This document shows positions 10,512-20,539 of a stretch of DNA of 64,000 nucleotides, in pieces. Source of the stretch: CAVSWT01 sp963746735 (GTDB lineage: Bacteria > Bacteroidota > Ignavibacteria > Ignavibacteriales > Ignavibacteriaceae); assembly GCA_963746735.1 (NCBI GenBank), contig CAVVCO010000012.1:124001-188000 (forward strand). Direction: 5' to 3'. Under the pieces are notes generated by a model that searched no databases, was not told the origin of the DNA, and saw nothing but the letters and a program-made list of their open reading frames with translations. The stretch's first letter is position 1. Each line of letters begins with the position of its first letter. Made by a program: the position numbers and the translations under genes.

Positions 10512-10757
10512 TTTACCTCCAATAGAGTATTTATATCAACAATTGTTATTAAACAATATATATACCACTTTAAAATTTTATTTTTATCTTTATTTAATTG
10601 TATTTTTGAACATTGAATTTGCATGAGTGAGAAATTTAATATTTATAATTATCATTTTTGCTTTTCTATTCCCTGGCAATTTGTGAGAAATATTCCAGTA
10701 TTTTTTGTTAAATCACTATTACGTTTTTATATTTGTCAATAAACATCGAGATTATTT

Positions 10758-11654
10758 ATGCACCCCAAGATTATTTTACAAACAGACTTCCCAAATTTAA
10801 AGCTAGTTAAAAAAGGCAAAGTAAGAGACATTTATGATGTTGGAGATTATTTTTTAATTGTTTCCACTGACCGCCTTTCAGCATTTGATGTGATTATGTC
10901 ACAAGGTATTCCATATAAAGGAATGGTTCTTACAAAAATTTCAGAATTCTGGTTTAACTTTTCAAAAGATATAATTCCAAATCATATTATCAGCACCGAT
11001 GTTAAAGAATTTCCATCAGAGTGTAAACCGTATGCTGATGATTTAAGGAACCGCTCAATGCTTGTAAAAAAAGCCGAGGTAATTCCAATTGAAAGTATTG
11101 TTAGGGGTTATATTTCCGGTTCAGGTTGGAATGACTATAAAGCTACTGGAAAAATATCTGGAATTAGTCTGCCGGCTGGATTACAAGAATCGGAAAAATT
11201 GCCTGAACCAATTTTTACACCCTCGACAAAAGCTGAAATAGGTTTGCATGATGAAAACATTTCAACCGCAGAAGCAGAAAAGATTGCCGGGAAAGAAATT
11301 ATTACTAAGATAAGAAATTCAGTTTTAAAAATTTATTCTGCAGCTTCAGAGCTTGCTCTTCAAAAAGGTATTATAATAGCTGATACGAAAATGGAGTTCG
11401 GTATTTATAACGGTGAAATAATTCTTGTTGATGAACTACTAACTCCGGATTCATCCCGTTTCTGGCCAAAAGATAAATATGAAAAAGGAAGAGCGCAAGA
11501 AAGCTTTGATAAACAATATGTCCGTGATTATTTGTTGTCAATAAAATTCAATAAGCAACCGCCGCCGCCCCATCTTCCTGATGAAGTTATAAATATGACA
11601 AGTGAAAAATATTTAGACGCTTTATATAAATTAAGCGGAGAAAAATTGGATTAA
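10758..11654 (+). CDS. purC: Phosphoribosylaminoimidazole-succinocarboxamide synthase (SAICAR synthetase)
   Basis: Ligates aspartate to CAIR using ATP in de novo purine synthesis; cytosolic. The N-terminus has KLVKKGKVRDIYDVGDYFL (nucleotide-binding strands). Then come TDRLSAFDVIMSQGIPYKG, the signature SIVRGYISGSGWNDY and LVDELLTPDSSRFWP. At 298 aa it is the yeast-like long type rather than the roughly 240-aa short type. It is the first gene of a tight run: DUF971 begins on the next base after its stop. The roughly 245 bp upstream holds no recognisable purine riboswitch. Confidence 0.95.
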   Translation: MHPKIILQTDFPNLKLVKKGKVRDIYDVGDYFLIVSTDRLSAFDVIMSQGIPYKGMVLTKISEFWFNFSKDIIPNHIISTDVKEFPSECKPYADDLRNRSMLVKKAEVIPIESIVRGYISGSGWNDYKATGKISGISLPAGLQESEKLPEPIFTPSTKAEIGLHDENISTAEAEKIAGKEIITKIRNSVLKIYSAASELALQKGIIIADTKMEFGIYNGEIILVDELLTPDSSRFWPKDKYEKGRAQESFDKQYVRDYLLSIKFNKQPPPPHLPDEVINMTSEKYLDALYKLSGEKLD

Positions 11655-11948
11655 ATGTACCCGGTTTTAATTAAAGTTGATAATAAAAAAGATTTGTATT
11701 TAAAATGGAATGACGGTACAGATTCAAGAATAAGTTTAGATAAGCTTAGAAAAAATTGTCCATGTGCAACTTGCGTAACTCAAAAGGAAAGACAAAGTTT
11801 AAGTTATATTCCGATCCTTAATGAAAATCAAAAAAAAATTGAAAATGTTAAGCAAGTTGGGAGCTATGCTATTTCTGTAACCTGGAAGGATGGGCATAAT
11901 ACCGGAATTTATGAATATACATATCTTAAGCAGCTTGCACAAAATTAA
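11655..11948 (+). CDS. DUF971 domain protein
   Basis: 97 aa, starting immediately after the purC stop. It has the DUF971 (gamma-butyrobetaine hydroxylase N-terminal-like) pattern: LKWNDGTDSRISLDKLRKN, then CPCATC with three cysteines at about residues 36-41, and VTWKDGHNTGIYEYTYL near the end. The fold in the hydroxylase binds zinc. Stand-alone bacterial members sit near iron-sulfur carriers or purine genes and have no settled function. Cytosolic. Translational coupling to purC is likely from the zero spacing. Confidence 0.8.
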   Translation: MYPVLIKVDNKKDLYLKWNDGTDSRISLDKLRKNCPCATCVTQKERQSLSYIPILNENQKKIENVKQVGSYAISVTWKDGHNTGIYEYTYLKQLAQN

Positions 11949-11965
11949 TTTTACTATATTGAAAA

Positions 11966-12562
11966 ATGGTTTTACCAAATCAACTTACTGTACTACGAAT
12001 AATTCTTACCCCGGTATTCTTATTTTTCTTTCTTTCCGAAGACCCCTTATTTAAACAAATTTCATTAGGGATTTTTATAATAGCTGCGTTAACCGATTGG
12101 TATGATGGGTGGCTTGCCAGGAAATTTAACTACATAACAACCTGGGGAAAGTTTTGGGATCCTCTCGCTGATAAAATTTTAACATCGGCAGCTTTTCTTG
12201 GTTTTGTATTTATTGGTGTAATTAATCTATGGATGGTAATTATTATTTTGCTTCGTGATTTTATTGTAACAAGCTTGCGCGCTTACGCAGACTATAAAAA
12301 TTTTTCTTTCCCGACAAGTTACTATGCTAAATGGAAAACTTTTATTCAAATGACATTTTTATATTATCTTCTTGTAATTTTCGTTGGAAGTAAAACCCCG
12401 CAAATTTATAATGGACATGAAAATATTTTTGCAATTTTATTGAACCACACTTTCATCTTTTTTACAATGCTTTTTATAACTATAATAACTTTTCATTCAG
12501 GAGTAACCTATTTGTATAATAATAGGAAATTGATTGTGAGGCTGTTCAGCCGTGAAAATTAA
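11966..12562 (+). CDS. pgsA: CDP-diacylglycerol--glycerol-3-phosphate 3-phosphatidyltransferase
   Basis: Integral membrane enzyme of 198 aa making phosphatidylglycerol phosphate. The CDP-alcohol phosphotransferase motif is complete: D-G-x2-A-R-x8-G-x3-D-x3-D, read as DGWLARKFNYITTWGKFWDP followed by LAD. Several hydrophobic helices follow. Its 3' end overlaps the next gene, the phosphatase for the product, by 11 bp, so the two enzymes of phosphatidylglycerol synthesis are coupled. The N-terminus MVLPNQLTVLRIILTPVF is typical of PgsA. Confidence 0.92.
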   Translation: MVLPNQLTVLRIILTPVFLFFFLSEDPLFKQISLGIFIIAALTDWYDGWLARKFNYITTWGKFWDPLADKILTSAAFLGFVFIGVINLWMVIIILLRDFIVTSLRAYADYKNFSFPTSYYAKWKTFIQMTFLYYLLVIFVGSKTPQIYNGHENIFAILLNHTFIFFTMLFITIITFHSGVTYLYNNRKLIVRLFSREN

Positions 12563-13013
12563 TTTTATTGAAAACCTGTTGGGGTCAGGCTTTTATACAG
12601 GTTACATTCCATTTGCTTCGGGCACATTCGGAAGTCTTGCCGCTTTAATGATTTATTGGATTCCTGGATTTGAAAAACCTGTTATATTGATTCCTGCTAT
12701 TATTATTTTTACTTTTTATGGCATTTACATAGCAAATAAATTTGAAAGTAAGTTTGGTAAAGATCCGGCAGAATGCACAATTGATGAAGTTGTTGGCATG
12801 TGGATTTCACTTTTGTATTTACCGAAAACAATTGTTATTTCTCTGGCTGCTTTTTTAATTTGGCGGATACTAGATATTATTAAGCCATATCCGGCAGGTA
12901 AATTAGAAGAACTAAAAGGAGGGCTTGGCATTATGATGGACGACATTGCTGCCGGGTTCTATAGTTTATTTATAGTTCTCATAATGTTAAAAATTTATTA
13001 TAATTTTCTTTAA
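12552..13013 (+). CDS. pgpA: Phosphatidylglycerophosphatase A
   Basis: 153 aa, GTG start inside the end of pgsA. Removes the phosphate from phosphatidylglycerol phosphate. PgpA-type residues are visible: GSGFYTGYIPFASGTFGSLA at the N-terminus, KDPAECTIDEVVGMWIS (acidic metal-binding stretch) in the middle, and RILDIIKPYPAGKLEEL with GGLGIMMDDIAAG near the end. Several membrane segments. The overlap with pgsA and the matching pathway step make the assignment firm. Confidence 0.93.
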   Translation: MKINFIENLLGSGFYTGYIPFASGTFGSLAALMIYWIPGFEKPVILIPAIIIFTFYGIYIANKFESKFGKDPAECTIDEVVGMWISLLYLPKTIVISLAAFLIWRILDIIKPYPAGKLEELKGGLGIMMDDIAAGFYSLFIVLIMLKIYYNFL

Positions 13014-13030
13014 TTATTAAGAAAGAAAAA

Positions 13031-14287
13031 ATGAAAGCTCATTTAATTACAATTGGGGATGAAATTTTAATCGGACAAACATTAAATACCAATGCCGCTT
13101 TTATTGGGGAATCTTTAATCAATATTCAAGTTGATGTTAGAAGCACTTCTGTAGTTGGTGATGAAGAGAATGAAATCTTAACAGAATTTGAAAGATGCTG
13201 GAAAGAAAATGACGTAATTCTAGTTACAGGTGGGTTAGGCCCAACTCATGATGACATTACCCGCCAATGTGTTGTTAAATTTTTTAATACAGAACTAATT
13301 CAAAACAAAGAAGTTCTTGAAGACGTTAGAAAGATGTTTGAAAAAAGGGGAAGAGAATTAACAAAAATAAATGAAGGACAGGCATTGGTTCCTAAAATTG
13401 CAACTCCAATACGAAACAGATTAGGAACTGCTCCGGGTATATGGATAGAAAAAGAAAATAAATATTTTATTGTTATGCCTGGTGTGCCTTACGAGATGAG
13501 AGAAATGATGAATGAATTTATCATTCCTAAGTTAAGTGAAAAGAATAAAGATCTTCCATCAATAAAATTAAGAAAAGTGCTGCAGACAACAGGAATTCCT
13601 GAATCAACATTATATGAAAGATTGGGTGATTTAAATGAGTTGTTAAATGGAGCTAAACTTGCTTTTCTTCCGAGTCTTTTTGGTGTAAAACTGCGAATAA
13701 CTGTTGAAGGGAAAGATGAAGAAGAAGCAAAAAATAAGTTAAGTGAGATTGAACAAAAGATTCGAAGTAAGGCTGGACGCTATATTTATGCAACTGGAGA
13801 AGAAGACTTAGAGCACACAGTCGGCAGACTATTAAAAGAAAGAGGATTTAAAGTTGCTTTAGCAGAATCATGTACAGGCGGATATGTTTCTCATCTTTTA
13901 ACAAATGTTTCTGGCAGCAGCGATTATTTTGAAAGAGGAATTGTATCTTACAGTAATGCTGCAAAAGTTGAAATTCTAAGAGTGAACGAAGATGTGATTG
14001 CTGAAAAAGGAGCAGTTAGTATTGAAGTTGCCCGGCAAATGGCTGAAGGTGTAAAAGCAATTAGCGGCGCTGATCTCGGAATTTCATTGACTGGAATTAT
14101 GGGGCCAACGGGTGCAACGCCCGGCAAGCCTGTGGGTTTAGTTTATATTGGTTTATGTGATGAAAAAGTTTGTACTGCCAAAAAATTTATGTTTGGCGAT
14201 GATAGATTAATGAACAAACAAAGAACTGCACAAGCAGCATTAGATACTTTACGTCGCTATCTTCTAGGAATTCCTTACGATGATTAG
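13031..14287 (+). CDS. cinA: CinA: competence/damage-inducible protein, NMN deamidase
   Basis: 418 aa, full two-domain form. The N-terminal MoCF-like (COG1058) domain spans about 1-170 with AHLITIGDEILIGQTLNTN and VTGGLGPTHDDITRQ. The C-terminal PncC domain (about 255-412) has LAESCTGGYVSHLLTNVSGS and GIMGPTGATPGKPVGLVYIG. The family recycles pyridine nucleotides (ADP-ribose hydrolysis and NMN deamidation). It is commonly placed just before recA, as here with thpR between. The last 8 bp overlap thpR. Confidence 0.94.
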   Translation: MKAHLITIGDEILIGQTLNTNAAFIGESLINIQVDVRSTSVVGDEENEILTEFERCWKENDVILVTGGLGPTHDDITRQCVVKFFNTELIQNKEVLEDVRKMFEKRGRELTKINEGQALVPKIATPIRNRLGTAPGIWIEKENKYFIVMPGVPYEMREMMNEFIIPKLSEKNKDLPSIKLRKVLQTTGIPESTLYERLGDLNELLNGAKLAFLPSLFGVKLRITVEGKDEEEAKNKLSEIEQKIRSKAGRYIYATGEEDLEHTVGRLLKERGFKVALAESCTGGYVSHLLTNVSGSSDYFERGIVSYSNAAKVEILRVNEDVIAEKGAVSIEVARQMAEGVKAISGADLGISLTGIMGPTGATPGKPVGLVYIGLCDEKVCTAKKFMFGDDRLMNKQRTAQAALDTLRRYLLGIPYDD

Positions 14288-14843
14288 ATTGTTCGTTGCT
14301 TTGAAATTTCCTGATGTTATAATAGATAAAATAATTGAATTTAAAAATGAGGCGGCAGGAGAATTTCAAAATTTAAAGTGGGAGAAAAAAGAGAAGCTTC
14401 ACTTAACATTAAAATTTATCGGTGATGTAAAAGAAGATTTAGTCGATAAAATTGCCGAATCACTTTCGTTCGTCGAAGATTATAATTCATTTGAATTCAA
14501 TTTTACAAAATTTGGATTTTTTTATAGAGATAATTATCCAAGAATTTTATGGCTGGGATTATCTAATAATGATAAATTAAGTATACTAATAGATGAAATT
14601 GAAAGCAAACTAGAAACTTTTGAAATTCAAAAAGAGAAAAGGAAGTTTAAGCCCCATTTAACTTTACTTAGAATAAAAAATAAAGTTGATAAAAATTTCA
14701 TTAATAGTTTTGAAAACTATAATTTGCCTTACTTAAAATTTTATTCAAATGAAATAACACTGTTTAAAAGTGAATTGCTTCCTGATACTTCAAGATATAC
14801 GGAAATTAAAAATTATAAATTAAAAGATTCGGAGGAAAAATGA
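14280..14843 (+). CDS. thpR: RNA 2',3'-cyclic phosphodiesterase (2H family)
   Basis: 187 aa. Two HxTx motifs define the 2H phosphoesterase active site: HLTLKFIG (about residue 41) and HLTLLRI (about 123), separated by the usual 80 residues. The family opens RNA 2',3'-cyclic phosphates and historically was described as a 2'-5' RNA ligase. It is packed between cinA (8-bp overlap) and recA (4-bp ATGA overlap), so the three are almost certainly co-translated. Confidence 0.9.
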   Translation: MIRLFVALKFPDVIIDKIIEFKNEAAGEFQNLKWEKKEKLHLTLKFIGDVKEDLVDKIAESLSFVEDYNSFEFNFTKFGFFYRDNYPRILWLGLSNNDKLSILIDEIESKLETFEIQKEKRKFKPHLTLLRIKNKVDKNFINSFENYNLPYLKFYSNEITLFKSELLPDTSRYTEIKNYKLKDSEEK

Positions 14844-15910
14844 GTTCTGATATAGAACAAAAAATGAAAATTATTGAAGATGCTATAGCCTCAATTGAAA
14901 AGACTTATGGCAAAGGTTCAATAATGAAATTGGGCGATGGTGTAATAAATCCGGTTGAGTCAATTCCTACCGGTGCTTTATCTCTTGATTATGCATTAGG
15001 AATAGGAGGAGTTCCTCGCGGCAGGGTTACTGAAATATACGGGCCTGAATCAAGCGGTAAAACAACATTGTGTTTACATATTATTGCCGAAGCACAAAAA
15101 ACCGGCGGGCTAGCTGCTTTCATCGATGCAGAGCATGCACTGGATGTTAACTATGCAAAACGTCTTGGTGTTGATACTAAAAATCTGCTTCTTTCACAGC
15201 CTGATTTTGGTGAGCAGGCTTTGGAAATAACGGACACACTTGTTCGAAGCAATGCTTTAGATGTTATTGTTATTGATTCTGTAGCTGCTCTTGTACCACG
15301 TTCAGAAATTGAAGGAGAAATGGGTGATGCTACTATGGCTGTTCAAGCGAGACTTATGTCTCAAGCATTAAGAAAATTAACCGGTGCAATTTCAAAATCA
15401 AAAACCTCGGTAATTTTTATAAATCAATTAAGAAGCAAAATCGGTGTTTATTTTGGTAACCCTGAAACAACTACAGGCGGGAATGCATTAAAATTTTATG
15501 CTTCTCTCCGTTTAGATATTAGAAGAATAGCTGCTATTAAAGATGGTACAGATATTATTGGAAATAGAACAAAAGTTAAAATAGTAAAAAGTAAAGTTGC
15601 TCCTCCATTCAAAGAAGTAGAATTCGATATTCTTTATAATGAGGGAATAAGTAAAACCGGAGATCTTCTAGATTTAGCCGTGAATTTTGGAATAGTTAAA
15701 AAAGGCGGTGCCTGGTTTACTTTTGAGGAAGACCGCTTTCAAGGAAGAGAACAGTTTAGGCAAAAGATGATTGAGGACCCTGCCTTTTTTGAGAAAATAT
15801 CTAAAGAAGTTAAAACCAAGCTTGGGATATTACCAGCTGAAAAAGAAAATGGGAAAGATGAAGCGGTAGAAAAAGAAAAATCATCAGCTAAAGAAAAGAA
15901 ATCAAAATAA
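14840..15910 (+). CDS. recA: Recombinase RecA
   Basis: 356 aa. Forms ATP-dependent filaments on single-stranded DNA for homologous recombination and SOS induction. Walker A GPESSGKTT is at about residues 68-76, Walker B LDVIVIDSVAAL near 135-150, the L2 loop INQLRSKIGVYFGNPETTTG near 195, and KVAPPFKEVEFDILYNEGIS towards the end. The acidic/lysine-rich tail is usual. SD GGAGG lies 6 bases before the ATG. The start overlaps the thpR stop. recX follows after 36 bp. Confidence 0.98.
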   Translation: MSSDIEQKMKIIEDAIASIEKTYGKGSIMKLGDGVINPVESIPTGALSLDYALGIGGVPRGRVTEIYGPESSGKTTLCLHIIAEAQKTGGLAAFIDAEHALDVNYAKRLGVDTKNLLLSQPDFGEQALEITDTLVRSNALDVIVIDSVAALVPRSEIEGEMGDATMAVQARLMSQALRKLTGAISKSKTSVIFINQLRSKIGVYFGNPETTTGGNALKFYASLRLDIRRIAAIKDGTDIIGNRTKVKIVKSKVAPPFKEVEFDILYNEGISKTGDLLDLAVNFGIVKKGGAWFTFEEDRFQGREQFRQKMIEDPAFFEKISKEVKTKLGILPAEKENGKDEAVEKEKSSAKEKKSK

Positions 15911-15946
15911 ATATTTTAATAAATGTTTGATTGATTGAAATAATGA

Positions 15947-16583
15947 ATGAAAATTCAAAGACTTTTAAAAAAGGATGAAAGTAATGTAATAGTTTATTTA
16001 GACAACGGTGAAAAGCTTTATCTTGCTAAAGAAGTAATTTTGATGAATGGTCTAAGGAAAAATCAAGAAATTTCCGAAGACCATTTTTCATTTTTAATCT
16101 GCGAGAATAAAAAATTTCATATTAAGCAAAGAGCATTCAGGCTGCTTGGCAGAAGGCTGCACTCGATAAATGAATTACGGATTAAATTGCTTCAAAAAGA
16201 TTATGAAAAAGAAATTGTCGAAGATGTTATCAATGATTTAATTAAAAAACAATATCTAGATGATTATAAATTTTCTATAATATTATGCGGAAGAAAAAAT
16301 AAGAACAAAACTTTGGGGGAAAAATAAAATTAAAGCAGAGCTATTAAAAAAGAGGATTAACTCAGAAATACTTGAGGAAGTACTAAATGAAAAATTCCCT
16401 GAGGGGAACTTCATAGATGATGCTATGTCACTTGTCGAAAAAAAACTCAAATCACTTTCTAACAGGGGTTTTGATAACCAAAAATTAAAAGCAAAACTTT
16501 TTTCATTTTTATATTCCAGAGGGTATGATTTTGAAACCAGCAAAGAAGCAATAAATAAAATAATTGGGGATGATTTTAACTAA
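15947..16583 (+). CDS. recX: Regulatory protein RecX, interrupted by a +1 shift
   Basis: Binds and modulates RecA filaments. The first frame (15947-16327) carries the RecX helical repeats (RAFRLLGRRLHSINELRIKL, VINDLIKKQYLDDYKFS) and stops just after TLGEK. Removing one G from the five-G run at about 16311-16315 restores GKNKIKAELLKKRINSEIL and continues to a stop at 16583, giving about 211 aa. That is a normal RecX length, and the second half has the family's third helical repeat (DDAMSLVEKKLKSLS). A homopolymer indel in sequence or assembly is likely. The end overlaps the convergent Nudix stop by 8 bp. Confidence 0.85.
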
Positions 16584-16998
16584 GCGATTTATCAATTTTT
16601 GTTTTGAGTGAAGTAATAAAATTTACTAACTGCGGTATTTGTACTGTCTTTGAAGCCTCATCAACTGAAAACCATTTTCTTTTTCTGAATTCTTTTTCAG
16701 GGTACTCATCCAAAATTTTTACAACTTCCATAGAAAATACTTTTATATTACTAACTCCGGCAGCTTTTTGCAGATTAAAACTTCCTAATTCAACTGTTTC
16801 ATTTGCTCCTATAACCCCTGCTTCTTCATAAGCTTCTTTTTTTGCAGATTCAAATGGAGTTAAGTTAAATTCGACAAAGCCTTTTGGGATTATCCATTTT
16901 TTCTTTTTCATCGAAGTTATTAATAAAACCTCAAGATTATTTTCTTTTTTTCTATAAGGTATAACTGCCGATTGGTTAAAATTAAATTCTAGCTTCAA
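16576..16998 (-). CDS. Nudix hydrolase
   Basis: 140 aa. The Nudix box runs from about residue 40 as GFVEFNLTPFESAKKEAYEE followed by AGV. The catalytic Glu triad of the second half (E-x2-EE) is present. The usual Glu at box position 7 is Leu and the Arg at position 15 is Lys. Family members cleave nucleoside diphosphates linked to X. KKWIIPKGFV before the box resembles the diadenosine/diphosphoinositol polyphosphate-type subgroup, but the substrate cannot be assigned. Convergent with recX and divergent from the STAND/LuxR gene. Confidence 0.85.
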   Translation of the reverse strand: MKLEFNFNQSAVIPYRKKENNLEVLLITSMKKKKWIIPKGFVEFNLTPFESAKKEAYEEAGVIGANETVELGSFNLQKAAGVSNIKVFSMEVVKILDEYPEKEFRKRKWFSVDEASKTVQIPQLVNFITSLKTKIDKSLS

Positions 16999-17139
16999 TA
17001 TAAATTCTCGTATTTTCTTTTATATAATTTTAACTTATATTCAATAAAAATTAATTTAATCAATTTATTTATGCTTCAGAATTGTATGTCGATATTCTGA
17101 TCTGTAAAAATAACTATTTTAAAAATACAAAATAAAAAA

Positions 17140-19730
17140 ATGCTTTTTCTAGAAAGAGAACATTATTTAAAAGATCTAAGTGATTTATTAAAAGAAGCTG
17201 AACAAGGTTATGGCAAAACTGTTATATTAACGGGTGAAGCCGGAATAGGTAAAACATCTCTTGTTGAGCGTTTCACAAATCTAAGCGAGAAACAAGCAAG
17301 AATTTTATGGGGAAGTTGTGATGATCTTTTTACACCCCGTCCACTGGCGCCTCTTTATGATATTGCTGTTAAGCTTGACAGCCGGATAGTAAATCAATTG
17401 GATTCAGGATTCCCGCGTCCTTCAATTTTTTCAAATCTGCTAAAAGAAATACAAAATAATGAGCCCACTATTATTGTGATAGAAGATGCTCATTGGGCGG
17501 ATGAATCAACCTCTAGATCTTATTAAATTTTTAGGAAGAAGAATTAATAAATGCAAATCACTTTTGATCATCACTTACCGGGATGATGAAATTAAATCAG
17601 ATCATCCGCTGAGATTAGCTTTAAGCAGTCATTCCATCAAATTATCTAAAAAGAATAAAACTCACACCACTTTCTGAAAATGCTGTTAAAGCACTCGAAA
17701 AAAATTACGGGAGGGAAAACGGGAATCTTTATTCAAAAACTGGTGGCAATCCTTTACTCGTTACGGAAGTTTTAACTACTGATCAAGTGGAAACCCCGTC
17801 ATCAATTAAAGAACTGATGGCTTCCAGAATCAATCATTTATCATCAGATGCTCGTTCAGTTGTTGAATTAATTTCAGTTATTCCAGGAAAAGTAGAAAAA
17901 TGGCTGGCAAAAAAAATAATTAAAAATATTGGATTAATTGATGAGGCAATAGAATTCGGAATATTAAAAAGTGATTGGGATTCCTTTTTATTTAGACATG
18001 AACTTGCAAGAATGGCAGTTGAAGAATCATTGTCTGAAACGAAAAGAAATAAATACAACACTCATGTGTTAAGAATATTATTAGAAGAGAAAAACACAGA
18101 TCGTTTACTCGCTAGAATAATTCATCACGCAGCAAAGGCCGATAACAGAGAAGTCATTATTAAATACGCTCCTTTAGCAGCGAAACAAGCATCAAAACTT
18201 GGCGCCCACAAAATGGCTGCTAAACACTATCTAACTGCTCTTCAATATTCCGAGCAGCTTTCTGTTTTACAACATTTGGATCTTCTTGAAGGCAGATCGT
18301 ACGAGTGTTTTTTAACAGGGCAAGTTCAAGAAGCAATTAATTCATCCGAACTAATATTAAAACTTCTAAAAACAAATCATGATCCTATGCGTGAGGGAGA
18401 GATATATAGAAGCTTATCTAGAATTCTGTGGTACAATTGCCAAGATGAAAAAGGTGAAGAGTATCTTGATAAAGCTATAGAAATTTTTGAAAAGCTTCCA
18501 GAAGGTAGAAATCTCGCAATGGCATATAGCAATAAATCTCAAACATATGCGATCAGAGAAGATACAGAAAATGCTATCCTTTGGGGATATAAAGCAGTTG
18601 AATTAGCAAGACAGGTAAATGACCTAGAGATAGAAGCACATGCGTTAATTAACATTGGTGGTTCCAAAATGCTTGTTGGAGATAAATCCGGTGAAAATGA
18701 ATTATTGAAAAGCCTTGAGATTTCAATTCAAAATGGTTTTTATGAACAAGCGACAAGAGCTTTTGTAAACTTGGGTTCGGTTTATCTGCAGCAGCGAAAT
18801 CTTAAAGAAGCTGAAAAATACTTTTCCAGAGGTTTGGAATATGGAAATGAAAAAGATATTTATGTTTTTAGTTTGTGCATGGCCGGGCATTATGCTAAAG
18901 TTAAATTAAATTTGGGTAATTGGGATGAAAGTATAGAATTAGCTAATCTCGTATTAAATGAAGAAAGTGTCCCGCTAGGAAATACAGCAATGCCTCTGAA
19001 TGTAGTTGCTCTGATAAGAGCAAGAAGAAATGATCCGGGAGCTTTGAAACTTTTTGACCATTCTTCTGAGTTGGCATTTAAGATGGGTGAAATTGAAAAA
19101 ATCGTTAGCGTTACTGCAGGTAAAGCTGAGTATTACTGGCTTAAAAATGAATTAGGCGATATTGCTGATGAATTAAAATCAGTTTATGCAAAAGTTAAAA
19201 AGTCAAATAATCCATGGGCTATCGGAGAAATTGCATATTGGTTATGGAAAGCCGGTGGCTTGACAGAAAAACCAAAATTTATAGCAAAACCATTTCAACT
19301 TCAAATTGATGGTGAATGGGAAGATGCATCAAAATTATGGAATGAACTAAATTGTCCATACGAGCAGGCGCTCGCCTTATCAGAAGGGGATGAGGAAGCA
19401 AGGAAAAAAGCTTTAGAGATTTTTAACACTCTTGGAGCTTCTGCTGCATCTCAATTAATTAAACAAAAAATGAGAGAACGGGGAGTTAAAAGCATTCCAA
19501 AAGGACCTAGAAGATCAACAAGAAAAAATCCTGCCGGTTTAACAACAAGGCAAGTTGAAGTATTGAATCTCATTGGTAAAGGTTTAAGCAATAGTGAAAT
19601 AGGAAACAAGTTATTCATATCTCCCAAAACAGTTGATCATCATATATCTGCAATCTTTTCAAAGCTAAATATACATTCCCGTTTAGAAGCCGCTGCTTTT
19701 ATTCATACCAATGGATTAATTAAAATATAG
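17140..19730 (+). CDS. STAND-type ATPase/TPR transcriptional regulator with LuxR HTH (MalT-like), two +1 shifts
   Basis: About 862 aa once two +1 shifts are repaired. The N-terminal AAA/STAND ATPase has Walker A GEAGIGKTSLVE (about residue 29) and Walker B IVIEDAHWADEST. A long helical TPR-like sensor occupies about residues 330-780. The C-terminus is a LuxR HTH (TTRQVEVLNLIGKGLSNSEI, SPKTVDHHISAIFSKLNIHS). Shifts lie near 17505 (ACC-T-CTA) and 17650 (AAA-A-AGA). Both downstream frames rejoin family-typical sequence. Such regulators oligomerise with ATP and an inducer and activate nearby promoters. The obvious candidates are the three genes just downstream. Confidence 0.85.
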
Positions 19731-19750
19731 GGAACACTTTCCTGTAATAT

Positions 19751-19762
19751 GGGGAATTCTCC
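19751..19762. promoter_or_regulatory. Imperfect dyad upstream of the DUF4242 pair (possible operator)
   Basis: GGGGAATTCTCC is a 12-bp near-palindrome (one G-T mismatch) in the 108-bp gap between the LuxR-type regulator and the first DUF4242 gene. A second small dyad, GGAA-N4-TTCC, lies 10 bp before it. Suggestive only. Confidence 0.25.
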
Positions 19763-19838
19763 CGATTTCTTCCTTTCAACATAATCTTACTTTTAAAGCG
19801 TAAATAAAATTAATTCAATTTCATAATTAGGAGGTTTT

Positions 19839-20111
19839 ATGCCGCGCTATTTAGTTGAAAGAAATTTCCCTGAGGGTTTGGTCATTCCTGTTTCTCAGGA
19901 AGGAGCAGGAGTATGTTTGAATGTCGTCAATAATAACGCCGATGATAGCGTTACCTGGATTCACTCTTATGTAAGTGATGATAAAAAGAAAACTTTCTGC
20001 ATCTATGATGCACCCACTCCTGAAGCAATTCGAAAAGTTGCAAATAAAAACAAACTGCCCGTTGATAAAATAACCGAAGTAAGAGTTTTAGACCCTTATT
20101 TCTATTTATAA
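19839..20111 (+). CDS. DUF4242 protein (SCO4226-like), cytosolic copy
   Basis: 90 aa. Starts MPRYLVERNFPEG and contains VTWIHSYVSDDKKKTFCIYD and the ending LPVDKITEVRVLDPYFY, all typical of DUF4242. A Streptomyces member, SCO4226, is described as a nickel-binding dimeric ferredoxin-like fold. Metal binding here is inference. A strong SD (AGGAGG) lies 7 bases before the ATG. No signal peptide, unlike the paralog that follows 30 bp downstream. Confidence 0.88.
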   Translation: MPRYLVERNFPEGLVIPVSQEGAGVCLNVVNNNADDSVTWIHSYVSDDKKKTFCIYDAPTPEAIRKVANKNKLPVDKITEVRVLDPYFYL

Positions 20112-20141
20112 ATTTTCTTAAAGTCACAAGGAGATGTTAAA

Positions 20142-20522
20142 ATGAAAACTCTAATATCATTAATATTTTCTGTCTTTTTAATTTCTTTGTTCGTTAATAG
20201 CACTCTGGCACAAGAAAAATCCCAGCAAAAATCAAATGAAAAAACAACAATGCATCGTTACGTTGTTGAAAGAACTTTCCCCAAAGGATTAAATATTCCG
20301 ATTAATAATGTCGGGAAGGATATTTGCTCAGGCGTAGTTTCAACAAATGCGGAAGACCAGGTTACCTGGGTGCAATCGTATGTAAGTGAAGATAAGAAAA
20401 AAACATTTTGCATTTATGATGCTCCTTCTGCAGATGCAATACGCCGAGCTGCAAAACAGAATAAGTTACCGGTTGATAAGATAACTGAAGTGACTGTCTT
20501 AGATCCATATTTTTATAAATAA
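20142..20522 (+). CDS. DUF4242 protein, exported paralog
   Basis: 126 aa. Residues 1-24 form a signal peptide (LISLIFSVFLISLFVNS, then LAQ). A short Lys/Gln linker leads to a DUF4242 domain beginning MHRYVVERTFPKG that closely matches the preceding gene throughout (VTWVQSYVSEDKKKTFCIYD, LPVDKITEVTVLDPYFY). So one family member stays in the cytosol and its tandem duplicate acts in the periplasm. SD AAGGAG precedes the ATG. The internal ATG of the domain start has kept its position, consistent with a duplication that gained a signal peptide. Confidence 0.88.
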   Translation: MKTLISLIFSVFLISLFVNSTLAQEKSQQKSNEKTTMHRYVVERTFPKGLNIPINNVGKDICSGVVSTNAEDQVTWVQSYVSEDKKKTFCIYDAPSADAIRRAAKQNKLPVDKITEVTVLDPYFYK

Positions 20523-20539
20523 TTTAAATAGGAGTTATT

